DNA of 51,731 nt, from contig NZ_MTHB01000100.1 in NCBI RefSeq assembly GCF_002220365.1, positions 1 through 51,731 of the forward strand, given 5' to 3'. Origin of the DNA: Caballeronia sordidicola. Its GTDB lineage: Bacteria; Pseudomonadota; Gammaproteobacteria; Burkholderiales; Burkholderiaceae. How positions within the stretch are numbered: the first letter of the stretch is position 1; every line of letters starts with the position of its first letter. The notes below the pieces were generated by a model that saw nothing but the letters and a program-made list of their open reading frames with translations, was not told the origin of the DNA and did no database searches. Positions 36,261 to 44,848 of the stretch are shown piece by piece. A program made the translations under genes and the position numbers.

Positions 36261-36464
36261 ATGGAAACCGGTACCGTCAAGTGGTTCAATGACGCAAAGG
36301 GCTTTGGCTTCATCACGCCGGACGGTGGTGGCGAAGACCTGTTCGCACATTTTTCTGAAATCCGCGTGGAAGGCTTCAAGACACTTCAGGAAAACCAGAA
36401 GGTTAGCTTCGAAGTGAAGGCCGGCCCGAAGGGTAAGCAGGCTGCAAACATCAAACCGGCCTAA
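36261..36464 (+). CDS. Cold-shock protein (CspA family)
   Basis: A 67-residue single cold-shock domain. RNP1 is KGFGFI and RNP2 is DLFAHF, both nucleic-acid-binding strands. It is an RNA chaperone that melts secondary structure. Whether it is cold-induced or constitutive cannot be told from the protein, but the long leader points to post-transcriptional control. Confidence 0.95.
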   Translation: METGTVKWFNDAKGFGFITPDGGGEDLFAHFSEIRVEGFKTLQENQKVSFEVKAGPKGKQAANIKPA

Positions 36465-36490
36465 GTCTTATTGCCGTTTGAATAGCAGAG

Positions 36491-36521
36491 AAAACCCCCG
36501 CATTCGCGGGGTTTTTCTTTT
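36491..36521 (+). terminator. Terminator after the cold-shock gene
   Basis: CCCCGC (36496-36501) pairs with GCGGGG (36506-36511), flanked by an A-run and five T. It also faces the convergent Hsp70-like gene. Confidence 0.85.
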
Positions 36522-36629
36522 TGCATTGCGGGCTTATCAGTTGTTAATGAGAAACTACTTTAAATGACTGCCGAGACGGCAATAGCAAGTAATACCGGTC
36601 GGCGAAAACCCGACCACCGCTCATCCCGA

Positions 36630-37880
36630 TCAGCCGAATAGCCGGCGCGCATAGATACCGAGCCCGGTCGCCACGCTGGCCAGCCTGTCACCAAAAACTG
36701 CTTCAGCTTCCGGGAATGCATTGGAGAGCGATTGCGAGAGGAAACCCAGGCCCGTCGATCCACCGGTGAAATAGACTGCGCCCACGTCCTGGGGCGCCAC
36801 GCCCGCGCGGTGCACCGTCTCCTTGGCTGCCGCCACGATTCGCCGCGTCTCTTCCAGGCCCGCGTCAATGAGTTGCTGCTCGTTGAAACCGATACGCAGC
36901 GCCTCTTCAACCTCCTCCATCCCGATAGTGGTCTCACCGCCCGCCGCCACTTCTATCTTCGCGGCCTCCGCGTGCGACGCCAGCGCGTGTCCAAGGCGGC
37001 GCTCGACCACACGCATCAGGCGATCATGGTGCTTTGCGTCGCTATAGAGATGGCGCATCAGCTGTAGCTCGTTGACACGCTTCGGCCCGTAGACCGTGTT
37101 GATCAGATGCCAGGTGGCCAGGTCGAAATAGACACGGTTCGGTACTTCGCGGCCCTCCGGCGCTATCGACTGGTAGCCGAGCTCGCGAAGGATTGTCGCG
37201 AGCTCCACGCGCCGGTCGAAGTCCGTTCCGGCCACGTGGACGCCGTAATGCGCGAGCACGTCGTCTTTTCGCGACAGCAGCTTGGCGCGCGCCGGCCCGA
37301 CCCGCACCAGCGAAAAGTCGGAGGTGCCGCCGCCAATATCCGCGACCAGCACCAGCCCTTCCTTCGTCAAGCGCGCTTCGTAATCGAAAGCGGCGGCAAT
37401 TGGTTCGTACTGAAAGTGGATATCCGTCAGACCAATGGCTTGCGCCGCAGCCTGAAGCTGGTTCTGGGCGAGCTGATCGGCGCGCGGATCGTCATCGACG
37501 AAAAATACCGGGCGGCCCAGCACCGCCCGCGTGATCGGCGTGCTGGAAACGGCCTGCGCCTTCTGCTTCAGATGCTGCAGGAACAGCGTGATGACATCGA
37601 CGTAGCGAATCGCGGAACCGTCGCCCAGGTCCGTGCTCGTCTCCGCCAGCGGCGAGCCGAGAATGCTCTTCATGGAGCGCATCAGGCGGCCGTCGAAGCC
37701 GTCGATGTAAGACTCGAGCGCGGCACGCCCGTAGGCCTGCTCGTCCTCGTCCGTGTTGAAAAAGACAGCGGTCGGCAACGTGGTGGCGCTGCCTTCGACC
37801 GGCGCGAGCCGGATCGACGCCCCGTCGGGCAATGCGACCGCTGAATTCGACGTGCCGAAATCGATCGCGCAATAGGTCAT
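36630..37880 (-). CDS. Hsp70-like ATPase (YegD type)
   Basis: A 416-residue actin/Hsp70-fold protein. Phosphate-binding segments are AIDFGTSNSAVAL (start), LVADIGGGTSDFSLVRV and VYFTGGSTGLGF. It holds the nucleotide-binding domain only. The substrate-binding beta-sandwich and lid of DnaK (about 640 residues) are absent. This matches YegD-type proteins, whose role is not well known. It is divergent from an MFS gene across about 200 bases. Confidence 0.85.
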   Translation of the reverse strand: MTYCAIDFGTSNSAVALPDGASIRLAPVEGSATTLPTAVFFNTDEDEQAYGRAALESYIDGFDGRLMRSMKSILGSPLAETSTDLGDGSAIRYVDVITLFLQHLKQKAQAVSSTPITRAVLGRPVFFVDDDPRADQLAQNQLQAAAQAIGLTDIHFQYEPIAAAFDYEARLTKEGLVLVADIGGGTSDFSLVRVGPARAKLLSRKDDVLAHYGVHVAGTDFDRRVELATILRELGYQSIAPEGREVPNRVYFDLATWHLINTVYGPKRVNELQLMRHLYSDAKHHDRLMRVVERRLGHALASHAEAAKIEVAAGGETTIGMEEVEEALRIGFNEQQLIDAGLEETRRIVAAAKETVHRAGVAPQDVGAVYFTGGSTGLGFLSQSLSNAFPEAEAVFGDRLASVATGLGIYARRLFG

Positions 37881-38078
37881 GAGGTGAGCGACGGCAGGTT
37901 AAACGCCGCCGACGTCGCAAACAAAAAGTGGAGCGCGTTTTTAGCACGTAACGCGCAGTACATCAACAGCCAATCAAAAACATGGCCGGGGGAACGGATT
38001 TTGCTCGAAAACCCGGTAATTAATGCTCTCTGCCGGTGGTGCGTGTAGCCGGTCATCCCCACGTTACCGGCCAAACGC

Positions 38079-39560
38079 ATGAACGACACCACGACCATCC
38101 GCGCAATCCGAGGAGAAGAGGAAGCACCGGCGAAGATCATCGAAACCGATCTGCCCGGACGGCTCGACCGGCTGCCATGGGGGCGCTTTCATACCCTGAT
38201 TGTGATGGCGCTCGGAATTACGTGGCTGCTCGACGGACTTGAAGTGACCCTCGCCGGCGCGGTGGCCAGTGCGTTGAAAACCAGTCACGTGCTGAAGTTT
38301 TCGAACGCGGATGTCGGTTTCGCTGGTAGCGCCTACATTGCGGGCGCGGTGATCGGCGCGCTGGGTTTCGGCTGGCTTACAGACCGGCTAGGCCGTCGCA
38401 AGCTCTTTTTCATCACCCTGTTTTTGTATGTGGTGGCCACGGCGGCCACGGCCGTTTCATGGAATCTCGCAAGTTTTGTGCTGTTTCGCTTCCTGACCGG
38501 TGCGGGAATCGGGGGCGAATACACAGCGATCAACTCCACGATCCAGGAGTTCACCCCCGCTCGCGTGCGCGGCTGGACGGACTTGACGATCAACGGTACG
38601 TTCTGGGTCGGCGCAGGACTGGGCGCGGCGGGTTCGATCGTGCTGCTCGATCCAGGCCTGCTGCCGCCCGATTACGGCTGGCGCGCGTGTTTTCTGATCG
38701 GCGCAATCCTGGGATTGCTGATCCTTTTCATGCGCATGTGGGTCCCCGAAAGTCCGCGCTGGCTGATCACGCATAACCGCGTGGATGAGGCGAAGGAAAT
38801 CGTGGAGGGCATCGAGGCGAAGTTTCGCGAACATGGCGTGGCGTTGTCCACCGATCCCATCAAACCGCTGCGCCTGCATGCCCGCGATCACACCAGACTC
38901 AGTGAAGTATTCCACTCGCTGTTTCATTCGCATCGGCGGCGCTCGCTGGTCGGATTGACGCTGATGACCGCCCAGGCGTTTTTCTATAACGCGATCTTTT
39001 TCACCTACGCGCTGGTCCTGACCGATTTCTACGGCGTGCCTGGGGATCACATCGGCTGGTATGTGCTGCCGTTTGCCGCCGGCAATTTCCTCGGGCCGAT
39101 CATGCTCGGCAAACTCTTCGATGTCCTCGGCCGGCGCAAGATGATTGCCTTCACCTACGGCATGTCGGGGATTTTGCTGACTATCAGCGGATACATGTTC
39201 GAGCAGGGTTGGCTGACAAGCACCACGCAGACTATTTCCTGGATGGTGATCTTCTTCTTTGCGTCGTCGGCCGCAAGTTCGGCGTACCTCACCGTGAGCG
39301 AAACCTTTCCGCTCGAGATTCGTGCACTGGCCATCGCGATTTTCTATGCCTTTGGGACGGCGCTGGGCGGCATTGTGGGGCCGGCGCTATTCGGCCGGCT
39401 CATTGACACGCATCAGCGCGGCGCGGTGTTTGTGGGCTATCTGATCGGTTCTGCACTGATGGTGCTGGCAGCGGTTGTCGCGGGAATCTGGGGGGTATCG
39501 GCGGAACGCAAATCGCTGGAGGACGTGGCGCGGCCGTTGTCATCGGCTGAGGAGGATTGA
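38079..39560 (+). CDS. MFS transporter (metabolite:H+ symporter type)
   Basis: A 493-residue major facilitator with 12 predicted helices and a cytoplasmic N-terminal tail of about 40 residues. The loop 2-3 motif is GWLTDRLGRRKL, repeated after helix 8 as KLFDVLGRRKM. ESPRWLITHNRVDEAKEIV after helix 6 is typical of the sugar-porter/aromatic-acid symporter side of MFS. The substrate is unknown. No ribosome site of note is seen. Confidence 0.83.
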   Translation: MNDTTTIRAIRGEEEAPAKIIETDLPGRLDRLPWGRFHTLIVMALGITWLLDGLEVTLAGAVASALKTSHVLKFSNADVGFAGSAYIAGAVIGALGFGWLTDRLGRRKLFFITLFLYVVATAATAVSWNLASFVLFRFLTGAGIGGEYTAINSTIQEFTPARVRGWTDLTINGTFWVGAGLGAAGSIVLLDPGLLPPDYGWRACFLIGAILGLLILFMRMWVPESPRWLITHNRVDEAKEIVEGIEAKFREHGVALSTDPIKPLRLHARDHTRLSEVFHSLFHSHRRRSLVGLTLMTAQAFFYNAIFFTYALVLTDFYGVPGDHIGWYVLPFAAGNFLGPIMLGKLFDVLGRRKMIAFTYGMSGILLTISGYMFEQGWLTSTTQTISWMVIFFFASSAASSAYLTVSETFPLEIRALAIAIFYAFGTALGGIVGPALFGRLIDTHQRGAVFVGYLIGSALMVLAAVVAGIWGVSAERKSLEDVARPLSSAEED

Positions 39561-39564
39561 GAGG

Positions 39565-39584
39565 TTCCTGCGCGTTCCTGCGCG
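39565..39584 (+). repeat. Short tandem repeat after the MFS gene
   Basis: GTTCCTGCGC occurs twice head to tail, followed by looser copies (TAGTCCTGTAG, TAGTCCTGCAG) up to about 39617. No function is apparent. Confidence 0.5.
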
Positions 39585-39625
39585 TTTCTGTAGTCCTGTA
39601 GCCCAGTAGTCCTGCAGGCAAGAAC

Positions 39626-39657
39626 GAAAAATCCCCGAAACATCGAGCTTCGGGGAT
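39626..39657 (-). terminator. Terminator for the nitroreductase gene
   Basis: Perfect 9-base arms ATCCCCGAA (39631-39639) and TTCGGGGAT (39649-39657). On the minus strand the stem is followed by TTTTTCG, so it serves the leftward nitroreductase gene and not the rightward MFS gene. Confidence 0.75.
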
Positions 39658-39755
39658 CCAGGACTATGACTTCGTGGCAACGGCTATCGCGTTTCGCGCA
39701 GCGTCTATCTCACAGCCGCGCTTGACAGCATGCGCGTGCAGCCACTCAAAGCCGC

Positions 39756-40352
39756 TTATTTAAAAGCCTTGCCCCAAGCGCCATCGAATGCGATTTCTCC
39801 AATCGCCGAGCGCGAGCGCGGTGCGTTTTCGCGCTCCAGCAGGGCTGCATCGAGCAAAGCGGGATCGCCGTGATGTCCCAATGCGATCATCGCGATCACT
39901 TCTACATCCTCCGGCGGCGAGAACGCCTCGCGGAACGCGTTGGTATCGAAACCCGCCATCTGGTGGGCGGCCAGACCAAGCGCGTGAGCCTGGAGCGTCA
40001 GCGCCATACCCGCCGCGCCGGAATCGTACTGAGCCGTGCGATTCACGTCACCCTTGGGCGTCAAGGTCTTCGCCAGCACGCAAATCAGCACGGGCACATT
40101 GGCGTTCCACCCCTGGTTGAACGGCACCAGCGTAGCGAAAGCCTTCTGGAAAGAGGCCTCGTCGTGGTTACGATCAAAGGTCAGGAAACGCCACGGCTGC
40201 ATGTTGTACGAAGAAGGCGCCCAGCGCGCTGCCTCCAGCACGCTATGCAATTGCTCGCGGCTCACCGCCTTGTTCGATATCGCCCGCGGGCTCCAGCGGC
40301 CGGCCAGCAGCGCATCGATTGCGATTTCAGTAGGTGCGATTTTTTCGGTCAT
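39756..40352 (-). CDS. Nitroreductase-family flavoprotein
   Basis: A 198-residue FMN-dependent NAD(P)H oxidoreductase. The family start RWSPRAISNKAVSREQL is followed by AARWAPSSYNMQPWRF for FMN binding and, near the end, MIALGHHGDPALL. The substrate is unknown. The ATG at 40352 begins the conserved part, and the upstream extension is unlikely to be translated. It is in the same direction as the MFS gene behind it, with a 137-base gap. Confidence 0.87.
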   Translation of the reverse strand: MTEKIAPTEIAIDALLAGRWSPRAISNKAVSREQLHSVLEAARWAPSSYNMQPWRFLTFDRNHDEASFQKAFATLVPFNQGWNANVPVLICVLAKTLTPKGDVNRTAQYDSGAAGMALTLQAHALGLAAHQMAGFDTNAFREAFSPPEDVEVIAMIALGHHGDPALLDAALLERENAPRSRSAIGEIAFDGAWGKAFK

Positions 40353-40489
40353 GCGGCAGTCCCTGGTTGGTTGATCCGGACAGCGTGCGCTCACCTGCAC
40401 GCTGCAAGACCATAAGAATAACCAAGCTGGCAAACCCGCGCTGCGAGATTGAATTCGCTACGCCACCGGCAAGCGCCGAGCGGCCGCTG

Positions 40490-41806
40490 TCAGGTCGCCA
40501 ACGCCTGCATGGCACGCGGCGCCTTGTTGATCCGCAGGACCATGACCGCCGCGACAATACACAGGCTGCCCGAGATCATCGTTGCGACCGTGTAGGTGCC
40601 AAGACTCGCGCGCAACATGCCGCCGCCAAGCGCCGCGAACGCCGCGCCGAGCTGATGCGCCGCCACGACCCAGCCAAATACGATAGGCGCCGACTCCTTG
40701 CCAAACACGTCGGTAGCGAGCCGGACGGTCGGCGGCACGGTCGCCACCCAATCCAGACCGTAGAACACGGCGAAGACGGGTAGTCCATAGAAGTCGATAC
40801 CAAACGCGTGCGGCAGGAACATCAGCGACAAACCGCGCAAGCCGTAGTACCAGAAAAGCAGCACGCGAGCGTTAAAGCGGTCGGAAAGCCAGCCGGAAAG
40901 CGTCGTGCCGAAGAGATCGAAAACGCCCATGGCGGCGAGGAGGCCTGCCCCCTGCACTTCGGTCATGCCGTGATCGGCGCACATTGCGATCAGATGCGTA
41001 CCGATGTACCCGTTCGTGCTCGCGCCGCAGATAAAAAAGCTGCCTGACAGCAGCCAGAAATCGCGCCTCTTGCTCGCCATGCCCAGCGTGCCGAAGGCGA
41101 GCGCGATCGGATTCTTCTGCGCGACGGGAACAGGTGGCGGCGCATCAGGGGCCTCGCCGAACGGGCGTAGTACGAGATCGGCAGGACGCTCGGGCAGCAG
41201 CCATGCCACCAACGGCAACGTCACCGCCGCAGCCGCCGCGACCACCAACACCATGGGACGCCAGCCGAAGCGCTCAGTGATCGCCGCGAGCATGGGCAGG
41301 AACACAAGCTGGCCAGTGGCCGAACTGGCGGTAAGAATTCCCATCGCCAGTCCGCGATGCGACGTGAACCAACGATTCACCACCGTCGCCGCCAGGGTAA
41401 TGGCGGCAACGCCGGTGGCTCCGCCTACCAGCACGCCCCACACCAGGATCATCTGCCATGGTGCAGTCATCAGCGCCGACAACCCCACGCCCGTCGCCAG
41501 TGCCCCCAGCGCGACAAGCAACGTCGGGCGCACGCCGAAACGCTGCATCGCGGCAGCGGCGAACGGCCCGGTCAGGCCGTACAGCGCCAGGTTGATCGAG
41601 ATCGCGAGGGAGATGGTCGCGCGGCTCCAGCCAAATTGCTGTTCGAGCGGCAACATCATGACGCTTGGCGTCGCGCGCGTGCCGGCCGCCGCGAGCAGGA
41701 CAAGAAACACAACGCCTACCGATATCCACGCGTAATGCATGCGGCCCGAAAGCCGCCTGGCTGCCCAATTCATCCTTCGCTCCGGTTTCTTCTGGATATC
41801 TTGCAA
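40490..41806 (-). CDS. MFS transporter (monocarboxylate/oxalate-formate type)
   Basis: A 438-residue 12-helix MFS protein. GTRATPSVMMLPLEQQFGWS in helix 1 and the following loop is characteristic of the monocarboxylate/oxalate:formate antiporter group. A conserved GWLSDRFNARVL loop lies in the middle. Its start is 97 bases from the divergent TetR gene, with two operator-like sites between, so TetR control of export or uptake is likely. An ATG 11 codons downstream is an alternative start. Confidence 0.83.
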   Translation of the reverse strand: MQDIQKKPERRMNWAARRLSGRMHYAWISVGVVFLVLLAAAGTRATPSVMMLPLEQQFGWSRATISLAISINLALYGLTGPFAAAAMQRFGVRPTLLVALGALATGVGLSALMTAPWQMILVWGVLVGGATGVAAITLAATVVNRWFTSHRGLAMGILTASSATGQLVFLPMLAAITERFGWRPMVLVVAAAAAVTLPLVAWLLPERPADLVLRPFGEAPDAPPPVPVAQKNPIALAFGTLGMASKRRDFWLLSGSFFICGASTNGYIGTHLIAMCADHGMTEVQGAGLLAAMGVFDLFGTTLSGWLSDRFNARVLLFWYYGLRGLSLMFLPHAFGIDFYGLPVFAVFYGLDWVATVPPTVRLATDVFGKESAPIVFGWVVAAHQLGAAFAALGGGMLRASLGTYTVATMISGSLCIVAAVMVLRINKAPRAMQALAT

Positions 41807-41823
41807 CGAACGCTTCGACGAAC

Positions 41824-41839
41824 GTTACTACTCAGTCAC
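41824..41839. promoter_or_regulatory. Candidate TetR operator 1
   Basis: GTTACT-ACTC-AGTCAC is a 16-base pseudo-palindrome (5 of 6 half-site bases match) in the divergent MFS/tetR gap. It mirrors a second site 34 bases away. Confidence 0.55.
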
Positions 41840-41857
41840 ATTTAGGTTGCGAGCTTA

Positions 41858-41873
41858 GTGACTGCTGGGTAAC
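41858..41873. promoter_or_regulatory. Candidate TetR operator 2
   Basis: GTGACT-GCTG-GGTAAC. Read on the opposite strand it begins GTTAC-N4-CAGTCAC exactly like site 1, so the two sites form one large inverted repeat. It abuts an ATG at 41874 that I do not take as the start. Confidence 0.55.
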
Positions 41874-41903
41874 ATGTCAAGCATCCCTTCTGAGGCAAAG
41901 GAC

Positions 41904-42554
41904 ATGACCGTGGTACGCGTATCGAATGAAGATCCTGTCACCGATAAAAAAACCGTCCGCCGACACATGGACGGCGCCACCGCGCAGGAACAACTGCTGG
42001 ACGCCGCGGAAAATCTTTTTTATCGCGACGGCATTCGGGCGATCAGCGTGGACGCAGTGGTCGAACGCGCGGGCGTGAACAAGATGAGCGTATACCGGCA
42101 GTTTTCGTCGAAGGACGATCTGGTGGTGGCATACCTCACGCGAATGGACACGCGCTTTCGGGATCGTGTCGAACGCAGTATCGCCAAACATCCAGGTCAA
42201 CCGGCCAAGGCGCTTGTACAGAGCATGACGGACCTTGTCGAACGGGCATCGAATCCGGATTATCGCGGCTGTCCGTTCGTGAACGTGGCCTGCGAATTCG
42301 CGGATCGAGAGCATCCGGCACGGGTATCGGTCGCGCGCAACAAGGAGTATTTGATTGCCCGGTTGCTGGAGTTATCGACAGCGGCGGGCGCGGCCGATCC
42401 TCAACTTCTCGCCGATTCACTCGCGTTGCTGATAGAAGGCGTGTACGCCGCGAGCCAGACTTACGGCCCCGGCTGTGGACCGATGCGCGCAGCGCCCACG
42501 GCGGCCGCGTTGCTCGTGCAAGCGGCGCGCGGTGAAGACAGGATCGAGCTGTGA
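41904..42554 (+). CDS. TetR-family transcriptional regulator
   Basis: A 216-residue regulator with an N-terminal helix-turn-helix (ISVDAVVERAGVNKMSVYRQ, then FSSKDDLVVAYL) at about residues 35-80 and a C-terminal ligand/dimer domain. The ATG at 41904 is chosen because AAAGGA precedes it. An in-frame ATG at 41874 lies directly against an operator-like repeat and has no ribosome site. It is divergent from the MFS exporter it probably represses, and its stop overlaps the DUF1415 start. Confidence 0.87.
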   Translation: MTVVRVSNEDPVTDKKTVRRHMDGATAQEQLLDAAENLFYRDGIRAISVDAVVERAGVNKMSVYRQFSSKDDLVVAYLTRMDTRFRDRVERSIAKHPGQPAKALVQSMTDLVERASNPDYRGCPFVNVACEFADREHPARVSVARNKEYLIARLLELSTAAGAADPQLLADSLALLIEGVYAASQTYGPGCGPMRAAPTAAALLVQAARGEDRIEL

Positions 42555-43105
42555 AGGACGAGATTATCGACTCAACGCGACATTGGCTTTCGCGCGCAGT
42601 CATTGGCCTGAACCTGTGCCCGTTTGCCAAAGCCGTGTATGTGAAAGACCAGATTCGCTACGCCGTCAGCGAGGCGCATACGTTCGAAGATGTGCTCACC
42701 GATATCGAAACCGAACTGAAGCATCTGGCCAATACCGATCCGGAAAAAACTGACACAACGTTGTTGATCGTCCCACATGCGCTCGCCGATTTCGCCGACT
42801 ACAACGACGCCCTTCATTTCGCCGATACCCTCCTCAGGCAACTCAAGCTGGAAGGTGAACTACAGATCGCGAGCTTTCACCCGAACTATCAATTCGATGA
42901 CGCGGAACCCGACGACATCGAAAATTTCTCGAACCGCGCGCCATACCCGATCTTCCATTTGCTGCGCGAGGCAAGCATTGAACGGGCAGTGGAAGCGTTC
43001 CCCGACGCCGCCGATATCTACGAGCGCAACATGGCCACGCTACGCCGTCTCGGCCACGCCGGCTGGCTCGAACACATGAAACGTGACGCCGGGCTCGACC
43101 AGTAG
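42551..43105 (+). CDS. DUF1415 domain protein
   Basis: A 184-residue protein of the DUF1415 family, function unknown. Family features seen are WLSRAVIGLNLCPFAKAVY near the start and ASFHPNYQFDD, then NRAPYPIFHLLREASI. The GTG start overlaps the tetR stop (GTGA), so the two are translated together. A cytoplasmic location is likely. It is convergent with the methyltransferase gene only two bases away. Confidence 0.85.
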   Translation: MKDEIIDSTRHWLSRAVIGLNLCPFAKAVYVKDQIRYAVSEAHTFEDVLTDIETELKHLANTDPEKTDTTLLIVPHALADFADYNDALHFADTLLRQLKLEGELQIASFHPNYQFDDAEPDDIENFSNRAPYPIFHLLREASIERAVEAFPDAADIYERNMATLRRLGHAGWLEHMKRDAGLDQ

Positions 43106-43107
43106 AT

Positions 43108-44004
43108 TCAAGTCGTAAAAAACCGCTCGCGCATCTCTTCCAGACCGAGCGTTTCGAGCACATCGGACAGACGCTGCGCCGGCTTACCGCGTGGCAGATC
43201 CTTGAACTGCGCAATGATCAACTCGTTTTTCATCGAGTGCTCCCAGCCGACGAGTTCCGTCACGCTCACCTGATACCCGTGCGATTCCAGTTGCAGGCAG
43301 CGAAGCACATTCGTGATCTGGCTGCCGAATTCGCGCGTATGCAGCGGATGCCGCCACATCTCCGTCAACACGTTCTTCGAGAGCGAATGCCCTTTGTTCT
43401 TGCGTAGAACAGAGGCCACCTCGGCCTGACAACAGGGCACCACCACAATGGTTTTCGCTTTCTTCTGCAAAGCGAAATGAATCGCGTCATCGGTCGCGGT
43501 ATTGCATGCATGCAATGCCGTGACGACATCCACCGTCGCAGGCATTCGGTCTGAGGTAATAGATTCAGCCACGGATAGATTCACAAACGACATACCTTCG
43601 AATCCCAACCGCGCGGCCAATTCCTCGGACTTTTCGACCAGCTCTGAACGTGTCTCAATGCCAAAGATATGTGACCGATCGCGCAGAGCTTTGAAGTAGA
43701 GATCGTAGAGAATGAAGCCAAGGTAAGACTTGCCCGCTCCATGATCGACCAGCGTCACCGAACCCTCTTTTGCATGAATTTCCGCAAGCAAAGGTTCGAT
43801 GAACTGAAACAGGTGATAGACCTGTTTTAACTTTCGACGGCTGTCTTGATTCATCTTGCCGTCGCGCGTCAAGATGTGCAGTTCCTTCAAAAGTTCGAGG
43901 GACTGACCGGGACGAATGTCGTGCTTGGCCGAAGTTTCCGGCTTTTGATCGGACGAATCCGTTGATGCAATGGGCGCGTTCGGCGCCCGGGACTTCTTGG
44001 CCAT
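43108..44004 (-). CDS. Class I SAM-dependent methyltransferase, Methyltransf_32-like
   Basis: 298 residues. A charged N-terminal tail (about 1-40) precedes a helical segment, then the SAM-binding SVTLVDHGAGKSYLGFILYD, an IETR acidic loop and TALHACNTATDDAIHFALQK with VVPCCQ. The layout resembles the GSTCD/Trm13-type methyltransferases, but the substrate is unknown. I would not call it an RNA methylase without more support. Confidence 0.75.
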   Translation of the reverse strand: MAKKSRAPNAPIASTDSSDQKPETSAKHDIRPGQSLELLKELHILTRDGKMNQDSRRKLKQVYHLFQFIEPLLAEIHAKEGSVTLVDHGAGKSYLGFILYDLYFKALRDRSHIFGIETRSELVEKSEELAARLGFEGMSFVNLSVAESITSDRMPATVDVVTALHACNTATDDAIHFALQKKAKTIVVVPCCQAEVASVLRKNKGHSLSKNVLTEMWRHPLHTREFGSQITNVLRCLQLESHGYQVSVTELVGWEHSMKNELIIAQFKDLPRGKPAQRLSDVLETLGLEEMRERFFTT

Positions 44005-44452
44005 CGTCTGGATACCGTAGTGATTCTGTAGTCGGGGTCACGCGGAATTTTTGGCGCGAAGTGTGCGCTAACCGCTGGTTGTATCGATGTAAATGAGCAA
44101 GTTTACCCAAAAGCGCAAAGACGCTCCCGCATGACGCAGCATCGGGAACTGACAGAGGTTTCGAGTCGCCTCAACGCAGCACTGAGGAACTTGGGTTTCG
44201 GATGGAACATTTCGTGCATTTAGAACGGGACAACCAACGGGATGGACGGATATTACGGCGGCACAAGGCCGCGACTTTTATAGCTGGACGCCCTGGTAGC
44301 AAGGCCAAGCGCGACGAATTGATGACCTCGGCAACCCTTGGGGCCATGGCCGGTGAAACGCACCGGCGAACGTCGACGCATGGTCTGTTACGTAACACCT
44401 AACGCACACGGCGCGTTCCCGCGGGGAACACGCGAACAAAATGAGGACGGCG
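44005..44452. other. 448-base region without a supported gene
   Basis: Small frames occur on both strands (44202-44402 plus, 44171-44398 minus), but neither has a recognisable product or ribosome site. Near its right end an imperfect hairpin with GTTCCC/GGGAAC arms (44415-44429) lies in the leader of the next gene. The upstream half must hold the leftward methyltransferase promoter. A small RNA is possible but not shown. Confidence 0.5.
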
Positions 44453-44773
44453 ATGGACCCAATCCGAGACAGTAAAGCCGAACAGCAGTTTCAGGAAATG
44501 CTTGCAAAGCTCACGTCAATGCCCGAGTGGAGCGAAAAACAGCAACTTGAACTCGAAATGGCCAGAGAAATTTCCGGCGAAATGTTGCGGCTCGCGGAAG
44601 TCATGCGCGACGGCACCACCGACATGGAAACGTGCCTGACCATGCTCAAGTACGCGAAAGTGATGGATTTCGTGCTGACGACCCTCGCCTCGCGCCGCGA
44701 GATTGCGCCGCAGACGTTGCGCGTGATCTTCAAGCTCGCCGGGCTGAAAGTGGATGAGGCTTATCCTGGTTGA
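44453..44773 (+). CDS. Conserved-looking hypothetical protein, 106 residues
   Basis: I do not recognise the family. It is a soluble, mostly helical, acidic protein (repeating E/M/L-rich helices such as EQQFQEMLAKL and ELEMAREISGEMLRLAEVM), possibly a small coiled-coil. GAGGAC sits five bases before the ATG at 44453, so I prefer this to an ATG 12 bases upstream. A good terminator follows. The gene is probably real. Confidence 0.6.
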   Translation: MDPIRDSKAEQQFQEMLAKLTSMPEWSEKQQLELEMAREISGEMLRLAEVMRDGTTDMETCLTMLKYAKVMDFVLTTLASRREIAPQTLRVIFKLAGLKVDEAYPG

Positions 44774-44807
44774 ACGCTGCTTGTACGTTGTGTACGTTGT
44801 TCGGAGA

Positions 44808-44848
44808 CCAGTCCGGAGTTGACTGCGGACTGGCCTGATGGTTATTTT
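44808..44848 (+). terminator. Terminator after the hypothetical gene
   Basis: CCAGTCCG (44808-44815) pairs with CGGACTGG (44826-44833) with an inner AGT/ACT pair. TTATTTTT follows on the plus strand. It ends next to the GntR stop codon. Confidence 0.7.

Noticed and set aside
44171..44402. Two overlapping small frames on opposite strands
   Set aside because: No ribosome sites, no hydrophobic or domain pattern and they overlap each other. Reported only as unexplained sequence.
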